A DNA stretch of 64,000 nt from NCBI RefSeq assembly GCF_004114915.1, contig NZ_CP022219.1, positions 3,564,501 through 3,628,500 on the forward strand. The letters run 5' to 3'. The notes under the pieces were generated by a model. That model was not told the DNA's origin. It was given only the letters and a program-made list of their open reading frames with translations, and searched no databases. This document shows positions 1 to 11,052 of the stretch, one piece after another. Position 1 is the first letter of the stretch; each line of letters starts with the position of its first letter. The translations under genes and the position numbers were made by a program. Source of the DNA: Bradyrhizobium guangxiense (lineage in GTDB: Bacteria; Pseudomonadota; Alphaproteobacteria; Rhizobiales; Xanthobacteraceae).

Positions 1-480
1 AAACCGCTGGCTCTCATTGTCTGAGGTGATCGGCCTCAGCTCGGCAAAGCTCTTCCCGCCGTCGGCCGAGCGCGTGTAGAGCACCTGACCGTTGAAGGAC
101 TCGTCCCTGAAGGTCGAGAACGCGAGCGCGATGCCGCCCTTGCGATCGACCACGATCTTTGGCCGGGCATCCGGCCCCCAGTCGAGGTTCAGCCGCTTCG
201 TCGTGACTTGGATGGGTGACGAAAAACTGCGGCCCGCATCCTGCGAGCGTGCGACCGAGACCTGCCCTCCCGCCATCCAGACCAGCCACAGCGTGCCGTC
301 CGGACCGAATGCAGGCGTCGCCTTTGTCGCACAGCGCAGCGTCGGTTCCTCACACGCCGCTTCGGATGCAGGTGGGGCACGCATCTCCCCGGGCGCCGCG
401 CCATGCAGGAACACGAGAGCAACGATGCCGAGAAAGCCACTTCGGATCACCGCCCTACTCCCTTCGAGAGCCCGGATCAT
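1..480 (-). CDS. Secreted sialidase-fold (BNR repeat) protein, 3' part beyond window
   Basis: The frame begins at the ATG at 480 with a signal-peptide-like segment (SGFLGIVALVFLHGAAPGE), then runs into repeats resembling BNR/sialidase blades: ARSQDAGRSFS and TRSADGGKSFAEL match the S-x-D-x-G-x-x-F Asp-box pattern. The start overlaps the stop of the TonB receptor as ATGA, so translation is probably coupled. In this family such proteins are often beta-propellers without sialidase activity. A role beside the receptor in metal or ligand capture is inference. The gene is cut by the left edge, so its length and C-terminus are unknown. Confidence 0.75.
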   Translation of the reverse strand, partial: MIRALEGSRAVIRSGFLGIVALVFLHGAAPGEMRAPPASEAACEEPTLRCATKATPAFGPDGTLWLVWMAGGQVSVARSQDAGRSFSSPIQVTTKRLNLDWGPDARPKIVVDRKGGIALAFSTFRDESFNGQVLYTRSADGGKSFAELRPITSDNESQRF

Positions 481-2876
481 TTGAACGCCACCTTCATACC
501 CGCAACGAATGTGCGCGGCGAGCCCGCGTAGATCGATCCGGTTGTGTTTGCGAGCACACTCGCAGGGTTTTGAAGGCCTGCCCCCGTGACGGTGTTGGCG
601 ATGTTGTTCGCCGAGGCGACATAGGTGCGGTCCAACACGTTCCTGACCTCGAGAAACAGGTTCAGGGATCTGACGGTGTCGGATACCAGATCGGTCTTGT
701 AATGAACGTTCACGTTGACCAGCTCATAGCCGGGCGCCTTCAGCAAATTCGCATTGTCCATGTAGAAGGAGTCCTTCCATTGGACCTCGACGAAGCCACC
801 GAGGCCGGCCAGCGGCCCGACGAACGCGTCATAGCCAATTCGAGCGGTGAGCTCGTTGGGCGAGATCCCGGGAATCTTGTTACCCGCCCGGTTGAAGCTG
901 AACACGGCGCCATTGGTGATGTTCTCGACATATTCGGTGTAGACCTCGTCGAGATAAGTGTACGCCGCCATGAACCGCCAGCCTGGATAGAACGTCCAGT
1001 CGGCGGCAAGCTCGATACCCCGATGCTCCGATCGCGGTGCGTTGAAGGTGTAGGATATGCCGGAGACCGGTGTTGCCTGACTGACGATCTCGTTGCGGAA
1101 AAACTCGTAAAAGCCGGTCGCGCTCAGCTTGAGCGTCTTGTTCGGAGTCCAGTCGAAACCGAGATCATAGCCCAGATTCTTCTGAGCCTGGAGCTGGGTG
1201 TTGTTGCCCGACAACCCGGTCGGAAGGACAAAGAGATTCGAAACCTGCGGAGTGCCATAGCCCGTGGCGACTCGTCCGCGGAACAGCCATTCGTTGTTGA
1301 GATTGTAGAGCAGCGCTAGTTCTGGCGCAGCGTTCTGAATCTGCCGGTCCGCGGTCGTCAGCGTCGCGGTGGTGATGCCGGTGGGGCCGGCATAGGCATA
1401 CGCCGTGTTGACTCCCTTCAGGAGCGTCGTCTCCCAGCCGATGCCGGCGACCGCCGTCAGTGCATAGGCAAGCTTGAGCTCTTCCCTGGCACGAACCCCA
1501 TAGTTGGTCGTTTCGCTTTGGAGATTGCTCGACAATCGACCGAGCGTCGCGTTTCCTCCCGGCATCACGTTCCGTGTATCGCTCGACGCCGCCAACGTGT
1601 TGTAGAAGGCGCCGAAGAATGTCGTCGACTCCAGCCCGAGGATTTCGCCCCGCCTGGTGACATCGCTCATGAAGTTGTACGATGGAAAATCTCCGATCGC
1701 GCTGGTCGTGCCGGTCGGCTGACTGATGTTCCGGTCGTCGAACACGAACTGGTTGCGCCAGGTTGTGGCGTTGTCGAAATCGTGCTCCCACCGGCCGCCG
1801 ACGATGGTCCGTCGGTCGTTGCGGCCGAGCCCGGCCTGCACGGCCGTCTCGATGTCGGTCCCGCCGGTCGCGTTGAAACCATTGTTGAACAACCTGACTG
1901 TCCCGCACCCCGGCGCAGCTGTGGCTCCGGTCGCACATCCCTGCTGGAAAGGGTTTTGATAATATTGGTGCAGCGACGAGCGGATCGGCAGCCGCGCGCT
2001 GAGGTCGTTGTTGATGATCTTGACCGTGAAGCGGTCGTCCGGCGTCGCCTTGAGGGTGCCGAGGAAGTTGACGGTCTGCGTGTTGAACCAGCTGTTGCCG
2101 ATATAGCCGTTGCCCCGAGTGTCGCTCGCGAACAGCGAACCCTCGAAATTCCCGACCTTCTTGCCGGCCGCCAGGTAGTTGTTGAGGTAGCCGTAGCTGC
2201 CCCCATCCACGCCGTACTCGACACCGTCGATGGTGCCGCCCGGCCGCGTTCGAAAATTGAGCGCGCCGCCGGTCGCATAGTTGCCATAGAGCGCGGATGA
2301 AGGTCCCCGGATCACGTCGATCGCGCCATAGGCGTGCGGATCGATCAGGTCGCTGCGCGACAGGCCGTCCGGCTGCGTCACCGGGAAGCCGTCCTCGAAG
2401 ATCACGAGGTTGCGGATGGCGAAACCGTTCCGGGCATTGGAGCCCCGAATCGAGATGCCGAAATCCCGGGGACCGTTCCCCTGCTTGACCGAAATGCCCG
2501 GACTGTCCCGCAAGACGTCGCCGACCGAGAAGGACGGGCGATTGTCGAACTGGCTGCGATCGATGGTCGTCGCGGTCTGTCCGGCCGGTGACTGGTTGAG
2601 ACCGGCCCGCACTGTGCCGGCGTCGTTCGTGTTCTTTTGTCCCTGGACGCCATCGGGCGCGTTCCCCGCCACCGGCCTCGTTGCGCGGGCCGCCGAAGCG
2701 GAGCGCGGCCGCGATGGCCGGGTGATTGGTTTGGGACGGGACGTTTTCGGCGCCTCAACAGTCACCGCGGGAAGCGCTTCCGAGGCAACCTGGGCGAGCG
2801 CGTCTGAACCCATCGAGGACAGCAGTCCGAAAAGCACGGGCAAGCCCGCGCTCCCGATCGCACGAATGCGCAACAT
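477..2876 (-). CDS. TonB-dependent outer-membrane receptor
   Basis: About 799 residues, the usual size for a TonB-dependent transporter. It starts with a signal peptide ending near DALAQ, then a proline/basic-rich linker, then a plug domain with FSVGDVLRDSPGI and DVIRGPSSALYG, then a long beta-barrel ending FVAGMKVAFK with the usual terminal aromatic residue. In-frame ATGs exist at 2915, 2894 and 2876. I chose 2876 because AGGA lies 9 bases upstream and it gives a compact signal peptide. It follows a DUF2946 gene and overlaps the next gene by 4 bases. The substrate is not evident; copper or another metal is inferred only from the neighbours. Confidence 0.88.
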   Translation of the reverse strand: MLRIRAIGSAGLPVLFGLLSSMGSDALAQVASEALPAVTVEAPKTSRPKPITRPSRPRSASAARATRPVAGNAPDGVQGQKNTNDAGTVRAGLNQSPAGQTATTIDRSQFDNRPSFSVGDVLRDSPGISVKQGNGPRDFGISIRGSNARNGFAIRNLVIFEDGFPVTQPDGLSRSDLIDPHAYGAIDVIRGPSSALYGNYATGGALNFRTRPGGTIDGVEYGVDGGSYGYLNNYLAAGKKVGNFEGSLFASDTRGNGYIGNSWFNTQTVNFLGTLKATPDDRFTVKIINNDLSARLPIRSSLHQYYQNPFQQGCATGATAAPGCGTVRLFNNGFNATGGTDIETAVQAGLGRNDRRTIVGGRWEHDFDNATTWRNQFVFDDRNISQPTGTTSAIGDFPSYNFMSDVTRRGEILGLESTTFFGAFYNTLAASSDTRNVMPGGNATLGRLSSNLQSETTNYGVRAREELKLAYALTAVAGIGWETTLLKGVNTAYAYAGPTGITTATLTTADRQIQNAAPELALLYNLNNEWLFRGRVATGYGTPQVSNLFVLPTGLSGNNTQLQAQKNLGYDLGFDWTPNKTLKLSATGFYEFFRNEIVSQATPVSGISYTFNAPRSEHRGIELAADWTFYPGWRFMAAYTYLDEVYTEYVENITNGAVFSFNRAGNKIPGISPNELTARIGYDAFVGPLAGLGGFVEVQWKDSFYMDNANLLKAPGYELVNVNVHYKTDLVSDTVRSLNLFLEVRNVLDRTYVASANNIANTVTGAGLQNPASVLANTTGSIYAGSPRTFVAGMKVAFK

Positions 2877-2971
2877 CAATTGAATTCCTGACATCCGGCG
2901 CGTCGGCCGGTCCATTGAGCACGCCGTCGGCGCGGCAACGGCGCGCGCCGACGACTCGGTTTGTCGCTAGG

Positions 2972-3370
2972 TCAGGAAAATTGAGGCGGGGCGCGCGCCT
3001 GAGCGATCGTCCCCTCGGGAGAGGCGATGGCGAACGCATCCACTGGATGCCACAGCACCCGCTCGCCATGGCGGACGGGAATCGCGAATGCCGCGTAGGT
3101 CGGCGAATCGAGCGAGGCGTTGGCCTGGGCCAGGCAGCACAAGGCGCAGGCCCCGGCATGCGCGGTCGGCGTGCCGGTCTGATCGTTCGGGCCGCCCTGC
3201 TCGCTCGCACTGTGGCAGATGACGCCCGCAGACAGCGGATCGGCAATGGCGAGGCCCGTCGCCCAGCAGGCGGCAATCGGCGCCAGCACCTGCATCGCCA
3301 GGGCGAGCAGGATCAGGGGCAGGAATTTTTGAAGCCGCGCGCGCATCCGCCGAACCGTTCGTTCGTCCAC
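2972..3370 (-). CDS. DUF2946 family small membrane/secreted protein
   Basis: 132 residues with one hydrophobic segment near the N-terminus (about residues 16-34) and a Cys/His-rich central part (C52-H53, H71, C75, C78, C79). This pattern fits the DUF2946 family, which often sits beside TonB receptors and metal genes. It is the first gene of a minus-strand group with the receptor and the sialidase-fold protein. Metal binding by the Cys/His cluster is inference; the biochemical role of the family is not established. An alternative start lies at residue 9. Confidence 0.75.
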   Translation of the reverse strand: MDERTVRRMRARLQKFLPLILLALAMQVLAPIAACWATGLAIADPLSAGVICHSASEQGGPNDQTGTPTAHAGACALCCLAQANASLDSPTYAAFAIPVRHGERVLWHPVDAFAIASPEGTIAQARAPPQFS

Positions 3371-3777
3371 TAACTAAACACCGTGTCGCGCCCAAGTCGA
3401 GATCAGTTCCGCCGCCTTCTTGGCCCAGCGCAAATTTGGCGAAAATCATGGCCCGGATAACGCAGCACGGCACTGGGGTGGGGCATTTGAGGCACCTCAA
3501 GCGACCCGGAACTCCAAAGATTTCTTATATTTGTCATATACTTGCCGGGGACGAAGCTCGATCGTTTCGTCTACTGATCGAATTTTGAACATTCGTTGCT
3601 GAAAATGATGACAAGTGAGAAAAGTTGATCTAGCATCCCTCTCGCTCAGGCTGGCCGCGAGGTCCAAGTCTGGTGGTCCAAGTCTCGGGAGGAGCCCCTG
3701 GCGCGCAAAATGCAGCGTCGCCCCGTCAATCAAGAGCAAATCTTAGAATCGGGGATAATAGGGTCGACACAATTTTT
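3371..3777. other. Intergenic region without a supported gene
   Basis: About 400 bases between the DUF2946 gene and an orphan terminator. It is locally AT-rich near 3520-3545, with a TATACT hexamer, but there is no good -35 partner. An 80-codon minus-strand frame (3497-3739) has no recognisable features and is not called. The plus-strand terminator at the end suggests some transcript, perhaps a small RNA, comes from this stretch. Confidence 0.4.
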
Positions 3778-3806
3778 GAGCGGGGCCAGGGCCCCGCTCT
3801 TTTTTT
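3778..3806 (+). terminator. Strong rho-independent terminator, orphan
   Basis: A 9-bp GC stem (GAGCGGGGC / GCCCCGCTC) with a 4-base loop is followed by seven T residues on the plus strand. The minus strand has no matching T run, so it terminates plus-strand transcription. No plus-strand coding gene lies upstream. Confidence 0.8.
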
Positions 3807-3820
3807 GTCCGCGCGGCTGA

Positions 3821-4185
3821 ACTGCCGATGATGCCTCGGCCAATCCGATCGAAATCAGCTTCGCGCTCGCGGCCTCGCGCTGCACGGATCTCACGCCCCT
3901 CGTCTACCGACGCCTGCTCGACGCACATCCCGAGATACGCGCGATGTTCGCTCGGAGGCCATCCTCGATTTCGCCGGGATACGTCGCGGGCATTTCCGGC
4001 TGATCGCCTGCGAGCTCACTTCCCACGACGCCTATGGCACGCCGCGCCAACTGTTCATGGCCTTCTTCGCCGTCATCAGGGATACGCTGCGCGATCTGCT
4101 CAACGATGAATGGTCATTCGAGATCGCGCGAGCCTGGGACACACTGCTCGTCGACATCGACGCATTCGCCGGTCCGACCGCCTGA
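3821..4185 (+). pseudogene. Broken globin-family gene
   Basis: Two plus-strand segments in different frames together read like a single-domain bacterial globin. The first (3821-3954) gives NPIEISFALAASR, LTPLVYRRLLDAHPEIRAMF. The second (3955-4185) gives EAILDFAG, HFRLIACELTSHDAYGTP, LFMAFFAVIRDTLRDLL. The frame changes around 3954 and roughly 15-20 residues expected between the halves are absent, so a deletion with frameshift is likely. There is also no start codon after the in-frame stop at 3818. The family assignment is from memory of homologous rhizobial proteins. It is most likely a non-functional remnant. Confidence 0.7.
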
Positions 4186-4326
4186 CGCTTTGCGCTGCAC
4201 CAACGCGGCTTGCTGCAATCGTAGCGAGTGATTGCAGATTGAGTGGCGCCAACTCTTGTGAGACACTTTCGGGCATCGGTCGCGCAATCAATGACGCGCC
4301 GACGACAAGACATATGGGAGCGAGCG

Positions 4327-5349
4327 ATGTCCGGGACGAAAGATTTCTCGACGACGAGGCGCGATCTTCTTCAGGCGGCAGCGACCGCCGGCGCCGGAGC
4401 TGCCCTCCTCGGCAGCATGGGCATGAACCCCGCATTGGCTGCCGAGGTCGGACGCAGCGAGAAGCCGCTGAAGGCGGCATTCTCCAACGCAGGCCTTCAG
4501 GCGACCTGGTGCGCACAGGGCAAGCAGGCCGCAGAATTCTGGGGCAAGCTGTTCAACGTGGAGGTCACCTGGTTCGACGGCCAGCTCGATGCCGTGAAGC
4601 AGCGCGCGGCGATCGACAACATGGCCTCGCAGAAATGGGACTTCGTCGCGATCCAGGCCTTCGGCATCGGCACCCTCACCCAGCCCGTGCAGAAGATGAT
4701 CGACGCCGGTACGCCCGTGATCGACATGGACACGCTGATCGCGCCGCTCGACCAGATCAACGTCCACTCCTTCCTCGCTCCCGACAACGAGTTCATGGGC
4801 GCCTCGGTCACCCAGGCGCTGTGCAACGCGATGGGCGGCAAGGGCAAGATCATCATGACGCAAGGCGCGCTCGGGCATACAGGCGCGCAAGGACGGGCCA
4901 AGGGCTTCAACTCGGTGGTCAAGCAATTCCCCGGCATCGAAGTGCTCGACACCCAGCCGGCCGACTGGGACGTCTCCAAGCCCGCCCGCCTCTGGGAAAC
5001 CTACCTGACCAAATATCCTCAGATCGACGCGGCGTTCTTCCACAATGACGACATGGCGCTCGCCGCCGCCAACATCATGAAGGCCCGCGGCCGTACCAAC
5101 ATCCTGATCGGCGGCGTCGACGCCATGCCTCCGGCGATCCAGGCAGTGAGCGAAGGCCGCATGTTCGCGACCGTCCGCAATCCGTCCTGTCGCATCCATG
5201 GCGGCGCGATCATCGCGGGCGTCTCCGCCGTGGTCGGCGGCGAGAAGAGCGGACAGGGCATTCCCAAGAACGTCGTCACCGACGGCCCAGTCGTGACCAA
5301 GGCCAATGCCGCCGGAATGCAGTGGATGCAGGATCACTTCCTGATCTGA
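4327..5349 (+). CDS. Sugar ABC transporter substrate-binding protein (RbsB-like)
   Basis: 340 residues. The N-terminus carries a twin-arginine type signal (STTRRDLLQAA followed by an Ala/Gly hydrophobic stretch, ending near NPALAAE). The rest has the periplasmic-binding-protein type 1 fold seen in ribose/xylose binding proteins, for example a hinge region with IDAAFFHNDDMALAAANIM and ILIGGVDAMPPAIQAV. The ATG at 4327 follows GGGAGCGAGCG, a good ribosome site; a longer frame to 4243 would place the signal peptide inside the protein. It is the first gene of a three-gene importer operon. The sugar is not identifiable from sequence. Confidence 0.9.
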   Translation: MSGTKDFSTTRRDLLQAAATAGAGAALLGSMGMNPALAAEVGRSEKPLKAAFSNAGLQATWCAQGKQAAEFWGKLFNVEVTWFDGQLDAVKQRAAIDNMASQKWDFVAIQAFGIGTLTQPVQKMIDAGTPVIDMDTLIAPLDQINVHSFLAPDNEFMGASVTQALCNAMGGKGKIIMTQGALGHTGAQGRAKGFNSVVKQFPGIEVLDTQPADWDVSKPARLWETYLTKYPQIDAAFFHNDDMALAAANIMKARGRTNILIGGVDAMPPAIQAVSEGRMFATVRNPSCRIHGGAIIAGVSAVVGGEKSGQGIPKNVVTDGPVVTKANAAGMQWMQDHFLI

Positions 5350-5355
5350 GCCTTC

Positions 5356-6858
5356 ATGCCCGAGGTGCATTCGCCCATCCTTGAACTGCAGGGCATCACG
5401 AAGAGCTTCGGTGGCGTCGAAGCGCTTCGTGGTGTCGACTTCGCGCTTCATCCCGGCGAAATACACGGGCTCGTCGGTGAGAACGGCGCGGGAAAAAGCA
5501 CGCTGATGAAGATCATCGCCGGCGTGCATACCGAGTTCTCCGGCCGCTTCCTGGTCGACGGTCAGGAGAGGCATTTCCGCTCGGCGCGCGATGCGCATGC
5601 GGCCGGCATCGCCATGGTGCATCAGGAGCTCAGCGTCGCGCCCGATCTCACCGTCGCCGAGAACGTCTTCCTGGGCAACCAGCCTACCAATCGGCTCGGC
5701 CTCGTGCAATGGCGGCGCATGGCACGCGAGGCCGGCGAGCAGCTCGCTCGCTTCGGCATCGACGTCGATCCGATGACGCGGCTTGGCGACCTTCCGATCG
5801 GGCTGCAGCAGCTGATCGAGATCGCCCGCGTGCTGTTCTCCGGCGCGCGCATCGTCATCCTGGACGAGCCGACCTCCGCGCTCTCCCCGCCCGAGGTCGA
5901 GCGGCTGTTCGCGACCCTTCGTCGCCTGCGCGAGGAAGGCACTGCGATCGTCTTCATCTCGCATTTCATCGAGGACATCCTGCGCGTGTCCGACACGGTC
6001 ACCGTGTTCCGCAACGGGCGGAAGGTCGCGGAGACAGCGAGCGCCGCGACCAGCAAGGGCGCACTGATCGAAGCCATGATCGGCCGCGGTGGCGAAGCGC
6101 TCGAGCACAGCTACACCGACGATCTGATGCTGCCGCGGCCGAGCGACAGCTCGGTGGTCCTCAAGGTCGACCGGTTGTCGCTGGCCCGCAGCCTGAAGGA
6201 CATCTCCTTCGAGGCGTGCGCCGGCGAAGTGCTCGGCATCTACGGCTTCATGGGCTGCGGCCAGCAGGAGCTGTCGCGCATCCTGTTCGGCAAGCTGAAG
6301 CCGGACAGCGGCACGCTCATCGTCGATGGCAGGGCAAAAACCTTTGCCAGCACGGCGGCGGCGCGGCGCGCCGGCGTGGCGCTGGTGCCGGAGAGCCGGC
6401 GCGACATGCTGTTCCACCAGGAACCGGTCTACAAGAACGTCTCGATCAGCATTCTCGACCGCATCTCGGCGCTGCTGCTTAAGCCGGCGCGGGAGCGCGA
6501 TATCGCGCAGCGCCAGGTCGAGCAGCTGCAGATCAGGCCGCCGGTGGTCGGCCTCGATCTCGGCATGCTCTCCGGCGGCAACCAGCAGAAGGTGGCGCTG
6601 GCCAAATGGCTGACCTATCCGCCCAAGCTGCTGGTGCTGTGCGAGCCGACCCGCGGCATGGATGTCGGCGCCAAGAACGACGTCATCAACATCGTCCGCG
6701 ACCTCCGCGCGAAGGGGCTTGCGATCATGGTGCTGTCGACCGAGCCGGAAACGGTGCTGTCGCTGGCCGACCGCATCCTCGTGCTCAAGCGCGGCGCAGT
6801 GGTGCGGGAATTCAAGAACGAGCCGGTCAGCAAGGATCGCCTGCTGGAAGCGGCGTGA
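5356..6858 (+). CDS. Sugar ABC transporter ATP-binding protein (RbsA/MglA-like)
   Basis: 500 residues with two fused nucleotide-binding domains, as in RbsA/MglA/XylG. The N-terminal domain has Walker A GENGAGKST, a degenerate signature (LPIGLQQLIEIAR), and Walker B IVILDEPTSAL. The C-terminal domain has a poor Walker A (GFMGCGQQEL), signature LSGGNQQKVALAKWL and CEPTRGMDVGAK, typical of the asymmetric pair in this family. It lies 6 bases after the binding-protein stop and 11 bases before the permease, so it is in one operon. It energises import from the cytoplasmic side. Confidence 0.95.
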   Translation: MPEVHSPILELQGITKSFGGVEALRGVDFALHPGEIHGLVGENGAGKSTLMKIIAGVHTEFSGRFLVDGQERHFRSARDAHAAGIAMVHQELSVAPDLTVAENVFLGNQPTNRLGLVQWRRMAREAGEQLARFGIDVDPMTRLGDLPIGLQQLIEIARVLFSGARIVILDEPTSALSPPEVERLFATLRRLREEGTAIVFISHFIEDILRVSDTVTVFRNGRKVAETASAATSKGALIEAMIGRGGEALEHSYTDDLMLPRPSDSSVVLKVDRLSLARSLKDISFEACAGEVLGIYGFMGCGQQELSRILFGKLKPDSGTLIVDGRAKTFASTAAARRAGVALVPESRRDMLFHQEPVYKNVSISILDRISALLLKPARERDIAQRQVEQLQIRPPVVGLDLGMLSGGNQQKVALAKWLTYPPKLLVLCEPTRGMDVGAKNDVINIVRDLRAKGLAIMVLSTEPETVLSLADRILVLKRGAVVREFKNEPVSKDRLLEAA

Positions 6859-6869
6859 CGGAGAAGCAC

Positions 6870-7895
6870 ATGAGCAGCGAAACGGCCCTGGCGGCGCAGC
6901 AGCGGACACGGGGCCTTGCACCCTTCCTGCGCTCGCAGATGCGCAACATCGCGCCGTTCCTCACCCTGATCTTCCTGTCCGCCTTCTTCGCCTTCGCCAG
7001 CCCCTCCTTCGCGACGCTCGACAATCTCGGCAACATCCTGACCCAGGTGTCGGTCACGGGCATCATTGCCGTCGGACTTACCTTCGTGATCCTCTGCGCC
7101 GAGATCGACCTGTCGATCGCCAGCATCGCCAACGTCACCGGCATCGCGGTCGCCTACTTCACGCTGCAGGAATCCTACGTCAACATCGCCAACATTCCCC
7201 TGCCCGGCGCAGTCGCGATCATCCTGTCGATCCTGCTCTGCGCCCTGCTCGGCCTCGTCAACGCGCTGGGGCTGACCGTGATCGGCATCCCCTCCTTCAT
7301 CATGACGCTGGCGATGATGCAGATCGCCGCCGGCATCTCCGCGCTGCTGGTGCGTGGCCAGATCGCCTACAAGGTACCGAGCCTGATCACGACGCTCGGT
7401 TCGGGCTCGGTCAGTGGCATCCCCTGGATCGTCATCGTCGCCGCCATCATGCTGCTCGGCGGCCATCTGGTGCTGACCTACACGCGCTTCGGCCGCTACG
7501 TGTACATGGTCGGAGGCAATCGCGAGGCGGCCGAATATTCCGGCCTCAACGTCAAGCTCATCCTGGGCAGCGTGATGGTGATCTCGGCGGTGTGCTCCGG
7601 CATCGGCGGCATGCTGGGTGTCGCCCATTTCGGCAGCGCGCAACAGAACGAGTTCGACACTTACCTGCTTGACTCCATCGCCGCCGTCGTGGTGGGCGGC
7701 ACCAGCCTGTTCGGCGGCCGCGGCGGCATCGGCAACACCATCGTCGGGCTGTTCGTGCTCGGTGTTCTCAACAACGGCCTCGACCACGTCAACATCGACA
7801 GCTTCCTGAAGATCCTGATCCGCGGCCTGATCCTCCTGGCCGCACTGGTCATCAACGTCTATGCGCAGCGGCTGAGAGAAAAGGCGGCGGATTAG
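6870..7895 (+). CDS. Sugar ABC transporter permease (RbsC-like)
   Basis: 341 residues, strongly hydrophobic with about 8-10 membrane segments, in the BPD_transp_2 family. Typical features include ILCAEIDLSIASIAN, GIPSFIMTLAMM and the VVGGTSLFGGRGGIGNTIVG loop near the C-terminus. The start chosen is the ATG at 6870, preceded by GGAGAAG and 11 bases after the ATPase stop. The frame is open further upstream, but that overlaps the ATPase out of frame. It forms the membrane channel for the sugar importer. Confidence 0.94.
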   Translation: MSSETALAAQQRTRGLAPFLRSQMRNIAPFLTLIFLSAFFAFASPSFATLDNLGNILTQVSVTGIIAVGLTFVILCAEIDLSIASIANVTGIAVAYFTLQESYVNIANIPLPGAVAIILSILLCALLGLVNALGLTVIGIPSFIMTLAMMQIAAGISALLVRGQIAYKVPSLITTLGSGSVSGIPWIVIVAAIMLLGGHLVLTYTRFGRYVYMVGGNREAAEYSGLNVKLILGSVMVISAVCSGIGGMLGVAHFGSAQQNEFDTYLLDSIAAVVVGGTSLFGGRGGIGNTIVGLFVLGVLNNGLDHVNIDSFLKILIRGLILLAALVINVYAQRLREKAAD

Positions 7896-7904
7896 ACGGC
7901 CGCC

Positions 7905-8010
7905 AAAACAAAAAGTGCGAAAACAACCCCATGCACAGTAGAAAATGTGAGGGGGTTCAGCGGCTTACGATACGCGCAATGATGTGAGTGCGGCCGCGCC
8001 AAAAATTTGA
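7905..8010 (+). repeat. Possible copy of a dispersed Bradyrhizobium intergenic sequence
   Basis: This non-coding stretch downstream of the sugar permease contains phrases such as TGCGAAAACAACCCCATGCA and CGGCAAAACAGGAG that I associate with a sequence found many times in Bradyrhizobium intergenic regions. There is no second copy in this window, so this rests on memory only. Confidence 0.3.
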
Positions 8011-8096
8011 CTCGTCCGGCAAAACAGGAGCAGGACGTCATCGTGGCGGCGCCGCATCAATAGTAGCTCGCCCCAAGCGTTCACAACAACCAGACC

Positions 8097-8217
8097 GTCA
8101 TCCTGAGGTGCGGAGCTGGCGATGCGACAAGCATCGCATGCGGAGCCTCGAAGGATGAGCGGCCGAGATGTGCAGCCGGGCCGTCGCCCTTCGAGGGCCG
8201 CTAAAGAAGCGGCCACC

Positions 8218-8227
<10 letters not shown>
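8097..8227. repeat. 131-bp element with terminal inverted repeats (copy A)
   Basis: It is bounded by GTCATCCTGAGGT and its near-perfect inverse ACCTCAGGGTGAC. Inside are further inverted motifs: CCTCGAAGGATG against CCCTTCGAGG, and two hairpins. The same element occurs in inverted orientation at 50161-50287. It has no coding capacity. The stop codon and last few codons of the adjacent ABC ATPase lie inside the element. Confidence 0.8.
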
Positions 8228-10230
<2,003 letters not shown>

Positions 10231-10234
<4 letters not shown>

Positions 10235-11052
10235 GTCCGCCGGCTCCGCGATTGGGGATCGAGGATGTCGCGCAGGCCATCACCGAGCAAATTGAGGCCC
10301 AGCACCGTCAGGAAGATGGCAAGGCCAGGAAATACAGAGAGCCACGGCGCCGTCGTGATCTGCTCGCGGGCTTCCGACAACATGCTGCCCCAGCTTGGAA
10401 ACGGCGGACGGACGCCGAGGCCGAGGAACGACAGCGCCGCTTCCGACAGGACCGCGCTGCCCATGCCGAGGGTGCCGATGACGATCAGCGGCCCGAGCAT
10501 GTTCGGCAGCAGCTGCGTGATCATGATGCGCAGATCACCATAGCCGAGCACGGTCGCCGCCTGCACATAGCCCTGGCTCCTCAGCGACAGCGCCGAGGCC
10601 CGCGCGATCCGGCACGTGAAGGACCAGTTGGTCAGCCCGAGGGCGATCAACAGGCTGGTCAGGCCAGGCCCCAGCACCGCCATGATGGCGAGCGCGAAGA
10701 TCAGCGACGGGATCGCGAGCATGAGATTGGTCAGGGCGTTGACGACATCGTCCCACCAGCCGCCAAAATAGCCGGCACTCAGCCCCAAGGCCACGCCGAT
10801 GACGCTGTTGATCAGCTGCGAGATGATGCCGACCGTCAGCGAGACCCGGGCGCCGTAGACGACGCGGGAATAGATGTCGCGGCCCTGGTCGTCGGTGCCG
10901 AACCACCAGGTCCAGCTCGGCGGCTCCTCCGCGTTCATCAGGTTGGCATCCATGACCGGATCGGTGTGCGCGAGCCACGGCGCGAGCAGGCCGACCAGGA
11001 TCGCCAGCGCGAACAGTGTTCCTCCGATGACGAGATTGGCGCGGAGCTTCAT
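10231..11052 (-). CDS. Peptide/opine ABC transporter permease (OppC/DppC-like)
   Basis: 273 residues with about six membrane segments, an N-terminal segment (LVIGGTLFALAILVGLLAPWLA), the family motif GTDDQGRDIYSRVVYGARVSL, and the EAA-type loop near EAALSFLGLGVRPPFPSWGSML. The ATG at 11052 overlaps the OppB-like stop as ATGA, which decides the start over a longer out-of-frame reading. It pairs with the OppB-like permease to form the channel. Confidence 0.94.

Noticed and set aside
3497..3739. 80-codon minus-strand frame
   Set aside because: No motif, no good ribosome site, and AT-rich local composition unlike coding DNA here.
4288..6921. Long minus-strand open frame of about 877 codons
   Set aside because: It is antisense to the sugar ABC importer genes, which have clear motifs; its His/Arg/Asp-rich translation is typical of a shadow frame in high-GC DNA.
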